A stretch of 64,000 nt of DNA. Origin: Kibdelosporangium banguiense (GTDB taxonomy: Bacteria > Actinomycetota > Actinomycetes > Mycobacteriales > Pseudonocardiaceae). Position 1 is the stretch's first letter; every line of letters begins with the position of its first letter. The notes beneath the pieces were generated by a model that had not been told where the DNA came from, ran no database searches, and was given only the letters and a program-made list of their open reading frames with translations. The stretch is from positions 2,989,203 to 3,053,202 of the forward strand of contig NZ_JAGINW010000001.1 of NCBI RefSeq assembly GCF_017876405.1, in the 5' to 3' direction. A program made the translations under genes and the position numbers. This document shows positions 52,551-62,055 of the stretch, one piece after another.

Positions 52551-53996
52551 TTAGAGGCTAACGTTTGTCAGGACCGTTATCCGCTCCTCGGTCAGGTCCC
52601 GCATCGCCGAGCGCACGCCCTCCCGGCCGAACCCGGACCCCTTCACCCCGCCATAGGGCATCTGATCTGCGCGGAAGGACGGCACGTCACCGATGATCAC
52701 GCCGCCGACCTCGAGCTCGGCGCCCGCCCGGGTGGCGGTGTGCAGATCCCGTGTGAACACGCCCGCTTGCAGTCCGTAAGCCGAGGAATTCACCTGATCG
52801 AATGCGTCGTCGAGACCATCCGCAATCGACACGGCGAGTACCGGTCCGAACACTTCCTCCGACCAGATTCGGCTGTCGCGCGGCGCGTCCAGGACAACGC
52901 ACGGCTCCACATTCGTGCCATCCCGGCCGCCACCTGCCAGCAGTTTCGCGCCCCTGGAGGTCGCCTCGGCGATCCACTCGGCGATCCGTTCCGCGGCGGC
53001 ATCGTCCACCACGGGACCGACCTCGACATCCGGGTCGTGCGGGTCGCCAGTGCGCAGGTCGCGCACGGCGTCCACGAGTTTGCCGATGAACTCCTCGGCG
53101 ACCGCGCGGTCCACAAGCACCCGCTGCACCGCGATGCAGGACTGCCCGGCCTGGTAGTTGCCGAACAAGGCGATCCGCTGCGCGGCGAAGTCCAGGTCCG
53201 TCCAGTCCGCGCAGACCACGGCCGCCGCGTTGCCACCCAACTCCAGCACGAAGTGCTTACGCGGCGCGGCATCCATCAGCGACCAGCCGACCGGCCCCGA
53301 TCCGGTGAACGACACCACCGGCAGCCGCTCGTCCCGCACCAGGGCGGCGGTCTCCTCGTTGCCGACCGGCAGCACCGAGAACGCACCCGCGGGCAGATCC
53401 GTCTCCGCGAGCAGTTCGCCGAGGACCAAAGCCGACAGCGGGGTACGCGGTGCGGGCTTGATCACGATCGGGGCGCCGGCCGCGATGGCCGGCGCGACCT
53501 TGTGGGCGACCAGGTTGAGCGGGAAGTTGAACGGCGCGATGCCGAGCACCGGGCCGCGCGGGAACCGGCGGATCATCGCCAGCCGTCCCTCCGACGCCGG
53601 GTCGGTGTCCAGCCGCTGCAGCTCGCCGCCTGCCCGGCGGGCCTCCTCGGCGGCGAACCGGAACGTCGAGATCGCCCGCTTGACCTCGATCTCGGCCCAC
53701 ATCAGCGGTTTGCCGTTCTCGGCGGTGATCAGCTCGGCGATCATCTCGGCCTGGTCGGCCAGGCCCTGCCAGACATGGTCGAGCGCGGCGGCCCGGATAT
53801 GCGCGGGGGTACTGCGGAACTCCTTGGCCACGGTCGCCGCGGCAGCCACCGCACGTTCGATCTGCTCGGGACCGGGCACTGCCACGGTGGCCACTTCGGA
53901 GCCGTCGAACGGGTGGCGCACGGTCAACGCGCTGACGCCCTGCTCCGGGCGTCCCGCGATCCAACAGGGCCGGGGCGTGGGCGTGTACGCATCCAT
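52551..53996 (-). CDS. NAD(P)-dependent aldehyde dehydrogenase
   Basis: 481 residues from ATG 53996 (MDAYTPTPRPCWIAG); an in-frame GTG at 54038 adds 14 residues but its SD abuts it. ALDH fold: GIAPFNFPLNL, VIKPAPRTPLSA, nucleotide loop FTGSGPVGWSL, catalytic Glu in LELGGNAAAVV and Cys in QAGQSCIAVQRVLVD; EEVFGPVLAV follows. Resembles glyceraldehyde-3-phosphate or lactaldehyde-type ALDHs, but substrate is not assignable. Divergent from guaA, with about 120 bp between. Confidence 0.93.
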   Translation of the reverse strand: MDAYTPTPRPCWIAGRPEQGVSALTVRHPFDGSEVATVAVPGPEQIERAVAAAATVAKEFRSTPAHIRAAALDHVWQGLADQAEMIAELITAENGKPLMWAEIEVKRAISTFRFAAEEARRAGGELQRLDTDPASEGRLAMIRRFPRGPVLGIAPFNFPLNLVAHKVAPAIAAGAPIVIKPAPRTPLSALVLGELLAETDLPAGAFSVLPVGNEETAALVRDERLPVVSFTGSGPVGWSLMDAAPRKHFVLELGGNAAAVVCADWTDLDFAAQRIALFGNYQAGQSCIAVQRVLVDRAVAEEFIGKLVDAVRDLRTGDPHDPDVEVGPVVDDAAAERIAEWIAEATSRGAKLLAGGGRDGTNVEPCVVLDAPRDSRIWSEEVFGPVLAVSIADGLDDAFDQVNSSAYGLQAGVFTRDLHTATRAGAELEVGGVIIGDVPSFRADQMPYGGVKGSGFGREGVRSAMRDLTEERITVLTNVSL

Positions 53997-54119
53997 ACCG
54001 TTCAAGGTAGTCACTTCACTGTGTGCGTAATCAGGCACTCCCCGTGAGCTGCTTCACCCACCACGTCCGGCGGCGGATGAGCCTGGGATGCTTGACCTGC
54101 GGTTCGTCCGAGAGGAGCA

Positions 54120-55679
54120 ATGAAAGTGTCCGAGGCCAGTGCCAAGCCTGTGCTCGTGGTCGACTTCGGCGCGCAGTACGCCCAGCTGATCGCCCGCCGG
54201 GTGCGGGAGGCGCAGGTGTACTCCGAGGTCGTCCCGCACATCGAGTCCGTCAAGGAGCTGATCGCTCGCGACCCGGCCGCGATCATCCTTTCGGGTGGAC
54301 CTGCGAGTGTTTACGCCGAGAACGCGCCGAGTGTGGATCCGGCCCTGTTCGACGCCGGGATCCCGGTCTTCAGCATCTGCTACGGCTTCCAGGCGATGGC
54401 CCTCGGCCTGGGCGGCACGGTCGAACCGACCGGCATCCGGGAGTTCGGCCGCACCGAGTTGTCGGTGGCCGGTGGTGTCCTGCACGAGGAACTGCCCGCC
54501 CGGCACCCGGTCTGGATGAGCCACAACGACAGCGTCACCAAGGTGCCCGAGGGTTTCACGGTCACCGCCACCAGCGATGGCGCACGGGTGGCCGGTTTCG
54601 AGAACGTCGAGCGGCAGTTCGCCGGTGTGCAGTACCACCCCGAGGTCGGGCATTCCCCGCACGGCCAGGAGGTGCTGCGCCGGTTCCTGCACGACATCGC
54701 CGGTATCCGTCCGCAGTGGACAGTAGCGTCCATTGTGGAGGACCAGGTGGCCGCGATCCGCGCTCAGGTCGGCGACGGCCGGGCGATCTGCGGTCTGTCC
54801 GGCGGCGTGGACTCAGCGGTGGCCGCGGCTCTTGTGCAGCGCGCCATCGGCGACCGGCTGACGTGCGTGTTCGTCGACCATGGCCTGCTGCGGGCGGGTG
54901 AGCGCACCCAGGTGGAGCGTGACTTCGTCGCCGCGACCGGCGTCAAACTGGTCACAGTGGACGCTCGTGAGCGGTTCCTCAAGGCGCTGGCCGGGGTGAC
55001 CGACCCGGAGGAGAAGCGCAAGATCATCGGCCGGGAGTTCATCCGGGTCTTCGAGCAGGCCGCCCGCGATCTCAAGACTGAAGGCGGTGTCGACTTCCTG
55101 GTCCAAGGCACCTTGTACCCGGACGTGGTCGAGTCCGGCGGCGGATCGGGTACCGCGAACATCAAGAGCCACCACAATGTCGGCGGCCTGCCGGACGACC
55201 TGGCCTTCGAGCTTGTCGAGCCGTTGCGCTCGCTGTTCAAGGACGAGGTCCGCCGGGTCGGGCTGGAACTGGGCCTGCCCGAGACGATCGTGCACCGCCA
55301 GCCGTTCCCCGGCCCCGGTCTGGGTATCCGGATCATCGGCGAGGTCACCGCGCACAACCTGGAGATCCTGCGCGCGGCCGACTCGATCGTCCGGGAGGAA
55401 CTGACTTCAGCGGGTCTGGACCGCGACATCTGGCAGTGCCCGGTGGTTCTGCTGGCCGACGTCCGCAGCGTCGGCGTCCAGGGCGACGGCCGGACGTACG
55501 GCCACCCGGTCGTGCTGCGCCCGGTGTCCAGTGAGGACGCGATGACCGCGGACTGGACGCGGCTGCCCTATGACGTCCTGGAACGTGTTTCGACCCGGAT
55601 CACCAATGAGGTTCCAGAGGTGAACCGGGTCGTTCTCGACGTGACGAGCAAGCCGCCGGGCACGATCGAGTGGGAGTAG
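54120..55679 (+). CDS. guaA: GMP synthase (glutamine-hydrolysing)
   Basis: 519 residues. Class I glutaminase domain (~1-200; [19 protein letters not shown]; nucleophile Cys in [20 protein letters not shown]), ATP pyrophosphatase ([27 protein letters not shown]-loop) and C-terminal dimerisation domain ending KPPGTIEWE. Converts XMP to GMP, completing the pathway of the guaB gene 10 kb upstream. ATG 54120 after GAGAGGAGCA. Convergent with the following membrane protein gene. Confidence 0.98.
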   Translation: MKVSEASAKPVLVVDFGAQYAQLIARRVREAQVYSEVVPHIESVKELIARDPAAIILSGGPASVYAENAPSVDPALFDAGIPVFSICYGFQAMALGLGGTVEPTGIREFGRTELSVAGGVLHEELPARHPVWMSHNDSVTKVPEGFTVTATSDGARVAGFENVERQFAGVQYHPEVGHSPHGQEVLRRFLHDIAGIRPQWTVASIVEDQVAAIRAQVGDGRAICGLSGGVDSAVAAALVQRAIGDRLTCVFVDHGLLRAGERTQVERDFVAATGVKLVTVDARERFLKALAGVTDPEEKRKIIGREFIRVFEQAARDLKTEGGVDFLVQGTLYPDVVESGGGSGTANIKSHHNVGGLPDDLAFELVEPLRSLFKDEVRRVGLELGLPETIVHRQPFPGPGLGIRIIGEVTAHNLEILRAADSIVREELTSAGLDRDIWQCPVVLLADVRSVGVQGDGRTYGHPVVLRPVSSEDAMTADWTRLPYDVLERVSTRITNEVPEVNRVVLDVTSKPPGTIEWE

Positions 55680-55683
55680 CCAC

Positions 55684-55908
55684 CTAGTCCTTGGAACGCC
55701 GGCGGACCGACGTGCCCAGCAGGAGCAATCCGACGAGCACGGCACCGCCGGCGACCAGCCAGCGCGGGTCGAACGCGGGCAGCCAGGTCCTGCCGTCGGT
55801 CAGCACATAGGCCGACATCACCAGGGCCGCGATTCCGGCGAAGAGGGTCAGCAGGTCCGGGCGCTTGCGCTCGGTGGTCGTCTTCTCGTTGTCGCTGTCA
55901 GTTGCCAC
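55684..55908 (-). CDS. Small two-helix membrane protein of the PspC cluster
   Basis: 74 residues: charged N-terminus (TDSDNEKTTTERKRP), two hydrophobic helices (LLTLFAGIAALVMSAYVL and WLVAGGAVLVGLLLLGTSV), basic end RRRSKD. Starts inside the end of the PspC-domain gene (11-bp overlap), so translated with it. A small partner of the PspC/LiaF-like protein is likely. No named family. Confidence 0.8.
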   Translation of the reverse strand: MATDSDNEKTTTERKRPDLLTLFAGIAALVMSAYVLTDGRTWLPAFDPRWLVAGGAVLVGLLLLGTSVRRRSKD

Positions 55909-57163
55909 GACGCACCTCCACGGTCCCGGAGTTCACCCGGGCGTCCAGATAGATCTTCAGTCCGCCTTGGCCGTCCGCGCCGTAGTCGACGGTGTTCACG
56001 TGGGCGTCGGTCGCGTTCTGTTCCTGGCCGAGGCATTCCACCGCGCCGAGGCCTGCGTCGCAGGTGACCTGGACGTCCGCGTTCGGCGGCACGATCACGG
56101 AGATGTTGCCCAGCCCGACGGTCACCGAAGTACTGACCGTTCCGGTGTCCGGCAACGCGGTCAGGTCCAGGTCGACGGTTCCGCCGCCGACGCTGTACAC
56201 ACCTTGGACGGCTTCGACCGACGTCGGCCTGACCACCGTGTTGCCCCACTCGGGCCGGCCCGTGGAGGCCACCGGCCCGGTGTCGGTGTTGGTGAACACG
56301 AAACCGGCCAGTGCCAACGGAACCGCGAGACCGATCAGGCCACGCCCGCCTCGGACGAACGACCCGCCGACCATGCCGAGGCCGATGACCGCCAGCACGA
56401 GCCCGGTGATGTGCCCGGGCGTCAGCCAGGACACCTGCGGCGCGAGCAGCACCAGCGCACCGCCGACGGCGAGCGCGGCACCGAAGGTGATTCCCCCCAC
56501 CCTGGAGCGCGGGCGCCGGGGCGCGGGTGGCTCAGGCTCTTTCTTGACCGGCGCCGGATCCGGCAGATCCCACGCGAACGGCGCGGCGCCAAGCGGATCC
56601 CAGGCGGGCGGGCTGTTGCGTGGCTCCGGCCCAGGAGGGGCCGGCATGACAGGCGAGTTCATTTCCATCCCCACAGAAGGCAACGGCATTGTCGGCTGCG
56701 GCGCCGGTGGTGTCTCCTGCCCGAGTCCCGCCCGGCTGCGGTGCAGCATGAACAGCGCGGCAACCAGCATCGCGGCGCCCAGCAGACCGCCGCCCTCACT
56801 GTTGAACGTCCAGAGCGAGACGCCGAACAGCACTCCGCACAACAGCAGCGTGAAGAACCATCCGGTGCTGCTGCGGCCCCGGCCGATCATGGCCGGGAAC
56901 GGCGCCTCGTTGTCGTTCTCCTCGGGGAAGAACAACCAGCCGAACAGGTAGATCATCAGCCCGGCGCCGCCGAAGAAGGCCGACACCACAAGCACGACCC
57001 GCACCAGCACCGGGTCGATCGAATACCGGTTGGCGATCGCCGCGGCGACACCCGCGATCTTCCGGCCCCGGCGCGGCCGTCTGGGCCGGCTGTTCCAGAA
57101 GTCCTTCAGCGTGTCCTCCGCCCCGGCCAGCGGATGGGTTTGCTGTCGCTGCGTTCCACTCAC
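55898..57163 (-). CDS. PspC-domain membrane protein with LiaF-like C-terminus
   Basis: 421 residues. PspC domain at ~30-85 (RGRKIAGVAAAIANRYSIDPVLVRVVLVV), further membrane helices (GWFFTLLLCGVLFGVSL; GITFGAALAVGGALVLL; ITGLVLAVIGLGMVGG), a Pro-rich cytoplasmic linker, and a C-terminal domain of beta strands (~320-421; VYSVGGGTVDLDLTAL, VTVGLGNISVIVPPNADVQV) like the extracytoplasmic LiaF/toastrack domain. Divergent from a PspC-kinase and regulator pair, forming a LiaFSR-like envelope-stress unit. GTG start. Confidence 0.87.
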   Translation of the reverse strand: MSGTQRQQTHPLAGAEDTLKDFWNSRPRRPRRGRKIAGVAAAIANRYSIDPVLVRVVLVVSAFFGGAGLMIYLFGWLFFPEENDNEAPFPAMIGRGRSSTGWFFTLLLCGVLFGVSLWTFNSEGGGLLGAAMLVAALFMLHRSRAGLGQETPPAPQPTMPLPSVGMEMNSPVMPAPPGPEPRNSPPAWDPLGAAPFAWDLPDPAPVKKEPEPPAPRRPRSRVGGITFGAALAVGGALVLLAPQVSWLTPGHITGLVLAVIGLGMVGGSFVRGGRGLIGLAVPLALAGFVFTNTDTGPVASTGRPEWGNTVVRPTSVEAVQGVYSVGGGTVDLDLTALPDTGTVSTSVTVGLGNISVIVPPNADVQVTCDAGLGAVECLGQEQNATDAHVNTVDYGADGQGGLKIYLDARVNSGTVEVRRGN

Positions 57164-57274
57164 GGTTACGAGGATGCTGTGTGCCAGGGGTCCGCCACAT
57201 CAGGGCAGGCCCCTGAGCTTGTCCCCGGGACGTTCCCTGATGACCTGTCAGCTCGCGCGTGTGACCATTCAGGG

Positions 57275-58519
57275 GTGGGTTTGCTGCTCAAACGCGAGAC
57301 GACCGAGATCTCGGCGCCGCAGGCGGAGTTCAACCGGATGTACCGGCGCCGCTCCGGCCGGACCATCGCCGGGATCGCCGGTGGTGTGGCCGACCATCTC
57401 AACGTCGACGTGCTGTGGGTTCGCCTGGCGTTCGCCGCGCTCGCCGCCGCCGGTGGTGCCGGTGTGGTGATGTACGGCCTGTTGTGGGCGTTCGTGCCGC
57501 AGCAGGACACCGACGCCGACACCCCGCCGCCGATCTCCAAGAAGGAACGCCAGCAGGCGATCGGCCTGATCGCGCTTGGTATCGGGGTCGCGCTCGCCGG
57601 TGGCACGGTGACAGGTACGTTCAACGGCTGGGCTGGGCTCGCGCTCGCGTTGGCTGTCGTCGGCGCCGCGATCGTGTGGCGTGAGGCCGACGAACGGCGC
57701 AAGGGCGAACGCAACGCCCTGGTCCGGACGTTGTCGGGAATCGCGCTGGTGGTCTCCGGTATCGCGACGTTCGTGCTGCAGGCGTTCGGCAACTACGACC
57801 AGCCGCAGTTCGTGATCGCGTCGGTCATCGCCGTTCTGCTCGGTGTCGCGGCCGTGACGGTGCCGTGGTGGCTGCGCCTGGTGCGTGACCTGGGCGACGA
57901 ACGCCGTAAGCGGATCAGGACCGAAGAGCGTGCCGAGATCGCGGCCCACCTGCACGATTCGGTGCTGCAAACGCTTGCGCTGATCCAGAAACAGGCCGAG
58001 ACGCCGCGCGAAGTACTCCGCCTGGCCCGCGGGCAGGAGCGGCAGCTACGGACTTGGCTGTACGGACCGTCCGGCTACGGGCGTGACGACGCCAACCAGC
58101 CCAACACGCCGAAGACGCTCTCCGAGGCGATCGAGACCGCATGCGGCGAGGTCGAGGACACCTTCGCGGTGAAGGTGCAGCAGGTCGTGGTCGGCGACTG
58201 CGAACTCGACGAGAAGCTCATGGCGTTGGTGCAGGCCAGCCGGGAGGCGACGGTGAACGCGGCCAAGCACGCCGGGGTCGCCGAGGTCAGCGTGTACGCC
58301 GAGGTGGAGCCGGACCGGGTGAACATTTTCGTGCGCGACCGGGGCAAGGGATTCGACGAGACGGTGGTTCCGGCCGACCGGCATGGCCTTGCCGACTCCA
58401 TCAGGGGCAGGATGGACCGCAACGGGGGCACGGCCCGGCTGCGGACCGCCCTCGGCGAAGGCACTGAGGTACACCTGGAGATGCCGCGCAGCACGACTTC
58501 GGCCAGGGCAGACCGATAG
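57275..58519 (+). CDS. Sensor histidine kinase with N-terminal PspC domain
   Basis: 414 residues from GTG 57275 (the frame is open far upstream, antisense to the neighbouring gene). PspC domain at ~25-75 (RTIAGIAGGVADHLNVDVLWVRLAF), about four more membrane helices, then HisKA_3-type helix with phospho-His in EIAAHLHDSVLQTLALIQKQ and ATPase (SREATVNAAKHAGVAEV, DRGKGFD). LiaS/MacS-like: senses envelope stress through the membrane with the divergent PspC/LiaF-like protein. The response-regulator gene starts 8 bp after the stop. Confidence 0.92.
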   Translation: MGLLLKRETTEISAPQAEFNRMYRRRSGRTIAGIAGGVADHLNVDVLWVRLAFAALAAAGGAGVVMYGLLWAFVPQQDTDADTPPPISKKERQQAIGLIALGIGVALAGGTVTGTFNGWAGLALALAVVGAAIVWREADERRKGERNALVRTLSGIALVVSGIATFVLQAFGNYDQPQFVIASVIAVLLGVAAVTVPWWLRLVRDLGDERRKRIRTEERAEIAAHLHDSVLQTLALIQKQAETPREVLRLARGQERQLRTWLYGPSGYGRDDANQPNTPKTLSEAIETACGEVEDTFAVKVQQVVVGDCELDEKLMALVQASREATVNAAKHAGVAEVSVYAEVEPDRVNIFVRDRGKGFDETVVPADRHGLADSIRGRMDRNGGTARLRTALGEGTEVHLEMPRSTTSARADR

Positions 58520-58527
58520 GGGAAACG

Positions 58528-59199
58528 ATGAGCGAGGAGAGCACCACCCGGCGGGTAAGGGTCTTTCTGGTGGACGACCATGCCCTGTTCCGGGCGGGGG
58601 TGCGCACCGAGCTGGACTCGATCACCGACGAGGTCGAGGTCGTCGGCGAGGCGGGCACGGTCGGCGAGGCCGTGGCCGGGATCGCCGCGAAACTGCCCGA
58701 CGTGGTGTTGCTGGACGTCCACATGCCCGACGGCGGCGGCGCGGAGGTGCTCCGGCAGATGCGTCCGACGCACCCGGCCGTGGTGTTCCTGGCGCTCTCA
58801 GTGTCCGACGCGGCCGAAGACGTGATCGCCGTGATCCGCGCCGGCGCGCGTGGCTACGTCACCAAGACGATCTCCAGCCAGGAGCTCGTCCGCGCGGTGT
58901 GCCGTGTGGCCGAAGGGGATGCGGTCTTCTCGCCGCGGCTAGCCGGGTTCGTGCTCGACGCGTTCGCCGACCGGCCGGGTGCGGCCCCGATCAGCGACCC
59001 GGAGCTGGATTTGCTGACGCCTCGCGAGCGGGATGTGTTGCGGCTGCTGGCCCGTGGCTACGCCTACAAGGAGATCGCCTCGGAGCTCTTCATTTCCGTG
59101 AAGACCGTCGAGACGCATGTGTCGAGCGTGCTGCGTAAGACCCAGCTGTCGAACCGGTACGAGCTCTCTCGCTGGGCGTCCGACCGTCGGCTCGTCTGA
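58528..59199 (+). CDS. NarL/LuxR-family response regulator (LiaR-like)
   Basis: 223 residues. Receiver with D16-D17, phospho-acceptor D63 in VVLLDVHMPDGGG, Ser/Thr in LALSVSD and Lys in GYVTKTISS; LuxR helix-turn-helix LTPRERDVLRLLARGYAYKEIASEL, FISVKTVETHVSSVLRKTQL. Partner of the PspC kinase (8-bp gap). Expected to act on the divergent PspC/LiaF-like operon and envelope genes. Confidence 0.93.
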   Translation: MSEESTTRRVRVFLVDDHALFRAGVRTELDSITDEVEVVGEAGTVGEAVAGIAAKLPDVVLLDVHMPDGGGAEVLRQMRPTHPAVVFLALSVSDAAEDVIAVIRAGARGYVTKTISSQELVRAVCRVAEGDAVFSPRLAGFVLDAFADRPGAAPISDPELDLLTPRERDVLRLLARGYAYKEIASELFISVKTVETHVSSVLRKTQLSNRYELSRWASDRRLV

Positions 59200-59308
59200 G
59201 GCGTATCCGGACAATCTCCCTACTTCTGAGGGTTACTTCGCGGTAACGAGGGTTTCTAACGTTCTTCGTGGCCCGGATCACATTTCCGGGAACACGAAGG
59301 AGAACTCC

Positions 59309-60058
59309 ATGAAGGCACGGTCCCTGCTCGCCGGCCTGTTCACCGCTGGAGTCGCGTTCGCCGGTCTGGTCTCACCAGCCGCTGCGGCCCCCGCGCAACC
59401 AACAGGCGTCGAACCGATGATTGTGGGTGGCACCAACGCCACCCAGGTCTACTCGTTCATGGTTTCGTTGCAGTCCAGCTCCGGCAGCCACTCCTGCGGT
59501 GGCTCGCTGATCAAGGCGAACTGGGTGGTCACCGCGAAGCACTGCGGTACGCCCTATCAGGTCCGGGTCGGCACCACCAACCGCACCAGCGGCGGCACGG
59601 TGGCGCGCGTGGCCCAGAGGATTCAGCACCCGACTGAGGATCTCGCGGTGCTGCGGCTGTCGACGTCGGTGACCGAGACGCCGATCGCCATCGCCGCCAC
59701 GTCCGGTGCCAACGGCACTGCCACGCGGATCATCGGCTGGGGCCAGACCTGTGCCCCGGCAGGTGGCTGTGGTGCACCGACGATCCTGCAGCAGCTCGAC
59801 ACCTCGATCGTGGCCGACAGCCGGTGCCTGGGCATCAGGGGCTCGACCGAGATCTGCACCAACAACCCCGGCGGCAACAAGGGCGCCTGCTACGGCGACT
59901 CCGGCGGCCCGCAGGTCAAGCAGGTCAACGGCGTGTGGCAGCTGATCGGCGCCACGAGCCGGGCCGGTAACAACAACTCCACCTGCGCGACCGGTCCGTC
60001 GATCTACGTCGACACGTCCGCGCTGGCCAGCTGGATCCGTACCAACACCGGCGGCTGA
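59309..60058 (+). CDS. Secreted trypsin-like serine protease (S1 family)
   Basis: 249 residues from ATG 59309 after AAGGAGAA. Signal peptide MKARSLLAGLFTAGVAFAGL ending in A-A-A, short propeptide, mature N-terminus I38-V-G-G. Triad His78 (VVTAKHCG; Lys replaces the usual second Ala of TAAHC), Asp111 (DLAVLRL), Ser198 (GDSGGPQ). Five to six Cys pairs typical of actinomycete trypsins. A U-rich terminator follows, so it is a single-gene unit. Likely secreted for protein degradation. Confidence 0.93.
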   Translation: MKARSLLAGLFTAGVAFAGLVSPAAAAPAQPTGVEPMIVGGTNATQVYSFMVSLQSSSGSHSCGGSLIKANWVVTAKHCGTPYQVRVGTTNRTSGGTVARVAQRIQHPTEDLAVLRLSTSVTETPIAIAATSGANGTATRIIGWGQTCAPAGGCGAPTILQQLDTSIVADSRCLGIRGSTEICTNNPGGNKGACYGDSGGPQVKQVNGVWQLIGATSRAGNNNSTCATGPSIYVDTSALASWIRTNTGG

Positions 60059-60065
60059 TCCACCC

Positions 60066-60105
60066 CCTCGTGAGTGGCTGGTCGGCGAACCGGCCACTCA
60101 CGAGG
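60066..60105. terminator. Terminator after the trypsin-like protease gene
   Basis: 16-bp stem with one G-U pair (60066-60081 with 60090-60105, core CCTCGTGAGTGGC / GCCACTCACGAGG), 8-nt loop, then TTTTC. Overlaps the 3' end of the convergent EamA gene, whose stop is at 60098. Confidence 0.87.
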
Positions 60106-61027
60106 TTTTCTGGGGCTCCACCGCCATGACGGGCACCGTCGGCTCGACGGTCCGCACCCGCGGCTGCCAGCGGGTCATGCCCACCCCCAGGAGGACCACG
60201 ACCATGCCGATCACCACCCGCAGGGTCACCGGCTCACCCAGGACAGCGGCGCCCAGCAGCACAGAGACGACCGGCAGCAGGTAGCCGACCGCGGTCGCGG
60301 CGACGGCGCCCTCGTCGGCGATCAGCCGGTAGTTCAGCGCGAACGCGACGCCGGTGCCGAACACCCCGAGGACCACCACCGCGATCACGCTGATCAGGCT
60401 CCACTCGATCGGCTCAAACCCGTCGATCGGCAGCATCAGCGTGCTCAGCCCGGACGCGGTGACCAGCTGCGCGGCCGACAACGGGATCGGCCCGACGCCC
60501 CGGCCGGAGAGCTTGAGGCCGATGTAGGTGTAGCTGACCGCGTAACTGGCCGCGGCCGCGAGGATCGCCAGCGCGCCCCAGCTCGCCACGCCGTGCGCCT
60601 GCCAGGGCGCGAAGATCAGCAGCGTGCCGGCGAAACCGAGGATCAGGCCGAGCATCCGGATCGAGAACAGCTTGCGTTCCTGGCGCATCAGCACGCCGAT
60701 CAGCAGCGCCCACAACGGGGTCGTGGCGTTGAGCACACCTGCGACGCCTGAGTCGACGGTCTGCTCGCCGAAGCCGAACAGGAAGAACGGCAGGGCGTTG
60801 CCGAAGAACGCGGCGAAGATCAGCTGCAGCCAGACCTTCCTGTCCCGCGGCAGCCGCTGGCGGCCCGAGTAGCACAGCACCACCAGCACGGCCGTGCCCA
60901 GCAGGATCCGGCCGATCGCGATCTGGCCAGGCGAGAACGCCTGCAACGCGAACTTGATCCAGAGGAAGCTGGAGCCCCACAGCAGCGCCAGCACGCCCAT
61001 CCGGATCAGAGTGCCTCTGCTGCCCAC
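60098..61027 (-). CDS. EamA/DMT-family transporter
   Basis: 309 residues from GTG 61027, 8 nt after GGGGAG. Ten predicted membrane helices in two EamA repeats (MGVLALLWGSSFLWIKFALQ; ASWGALAILAAAASYAVSYT), with GVLNATTPLWALLIG at the end of the first repeat. Such proteins export amino acids, purines or other metabolites. Divergent from a LysR gene (121 bp), its probable regulator. Its last bases form one arm of the terminator of the facing gene. Confidence 0.9.
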   Translation of the reverse strand: MGSRGTLIRMGVLALLWGSSFLWIKFALQAFSPGQIAIGRILLGTAVLVVLCYSGRQRLPRDRKVWLQLIFAAFFGNALPFFLFGFGEQTVDSGVAGVLNATTPLWALLIGVLMRQERKLFSIRMLGLILGFAGTLLIFAPWQAHGVASWGALAILAAAASYAVSYTYIGLKLSGRGVGPIPLSAAQLVTASGLSTLMLPIDGFEPIEWSLISVIAVVVLGVFGTGVAFALNYRLIADEGAVAATAVGYLLPVVSVLLGAAVLGEPVTLRVVIGMVVVLLGVGMTRWQPRVRTVEPTVPVMAVEPQKTS

Positions 61028-61148
61028 CGGGTCGTCTCCCCTCAGTCCACCTGCCCAGTCCACCTGGCAGTAACGATGCCCCGGCTAACTACGCAGAACA
61101 AGTGAAGAAAAGTGCATCGACCCTTAAGCATTTCTGTAAGATCGGGTC

Positions 61149-62054
61149 ATGCTCGACGTCCGCCGCCTGCAGATCCTGCGAGCCGTGGTGACCAGCGGAT
61201 CGGTCACGTCCGCGGCCGGGAACCTCGGCTACACGCCGTCCGCGATCAGCCAGCAGCTCGCGGTGCTGGAACGGGAAGCCGGTACGGCCCTGCTGGAACG
61301 CGTCGGCCGGGGCGTGCGCCCGACCGCCGCCGGCCAGCTGCTGACCGAGCACGCGGCCATCCTCAGCAAGAACCTCACCGAAGCCGAAAGCGCGTTGCGT
61401 GACCTCAAGGAAGGCCGCACGGGTCATCTTTCGGTCCGCTACTTCGCCACCGCGGGTGTCGCGCTCGTGCCGCCTGCCATGGCGCAGCTGCACAAACACC
61501 ACCCTGGGCTGCAGATCGACCTCAAGCTGATCGACCCGGAGGACCCGCTGCCGGAGGTCGAGCAGGGCCGCGCGGACGTGGCGATCGTGGTCTTCCCGCG
61601 AAGCAATCCCGCCCGCGGCAACGTACAGCTGATCCACCTGATGAACGACCCACTGCGCGCGGTACTGCCGCGAGGGCACCGGCTGGCCTCGAAACGTGTG
61701 CTGGATCTGGCCGATCTGGCCGACGAGCCGTGGGTCGGCTCCGACTGGACGCCCGGTCCCTGTCAGGACCTGATGCTGAATGCCTGTGCGGCGGCGGGAT
61801 TCACGCCGAAGGTGACTGTGGAGTCCGAGGACTACGCGACGACACAGGGATTCGTGGCGGCCGGACTGGGTGTGGCGATGGTGCCGGGGCTCGGTCTGAA
61901 CACCACGCACTCCGGGGTGCTCGTGCGGCGGGTGCGCCGCCCGGAGCCGACGCGGGAGATCTTCGCGGCGATCCGCGATTCCTCAGCGGCCGATCCGGCG
62001 GTTCAGGCGTTCCTGTCGGCGTTGAAAGACGTGGTCACGCGGCTGGGAAAGTGA
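61149..62054 (+). CDS. LysR-family transcriptional regulator
   Basis: 301 residues. N-terminal winged helix-turn-helix: MLDVRRLQILRAVVTSGSVT, AAGNLGYTPSAISQQLAVLEREAGTALLERVGRGVRPT; C-terminal periplasmic-binding-like effector domain (GHLSVRYFATAGVALVPPAM...). ATG 61149 lies 6 nt from TAAGAT (61137-61142), suggesting a leaderless transcript. Divergent from the EamA exporter, its likely target. Inducer unknown. Convergent with the kinase gene (1-bp gap). Confidence 0.93.
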   Translation: MLDVRRLQILRAVVTSGSVTSAAGNLGYTPSAISQQLAVLEREAGTALLERVGRGVRPTAAGQLLTEHAAILSKNLTEAESALRDLKEGRTGHLSVRYFATAGVALVPPAMAQLHKHHPGLQIDLKLIDPEDPLPEVEQGRADVAIVVFPRSNPARGNVQLIHLMNDPLRAVLPRGHRLASKRVLDLADLADEPWVGSDWTPGPCQDLMLNACAAAGFTPKVTVESEDYATTQGFVAAGLGVAMVPGLGLNTTHSGVLVRRVRRPEPTREIFAAIRDSSAADPAVQAFLSALKDVVTRLGK

Positions 62055-62055
62055 G

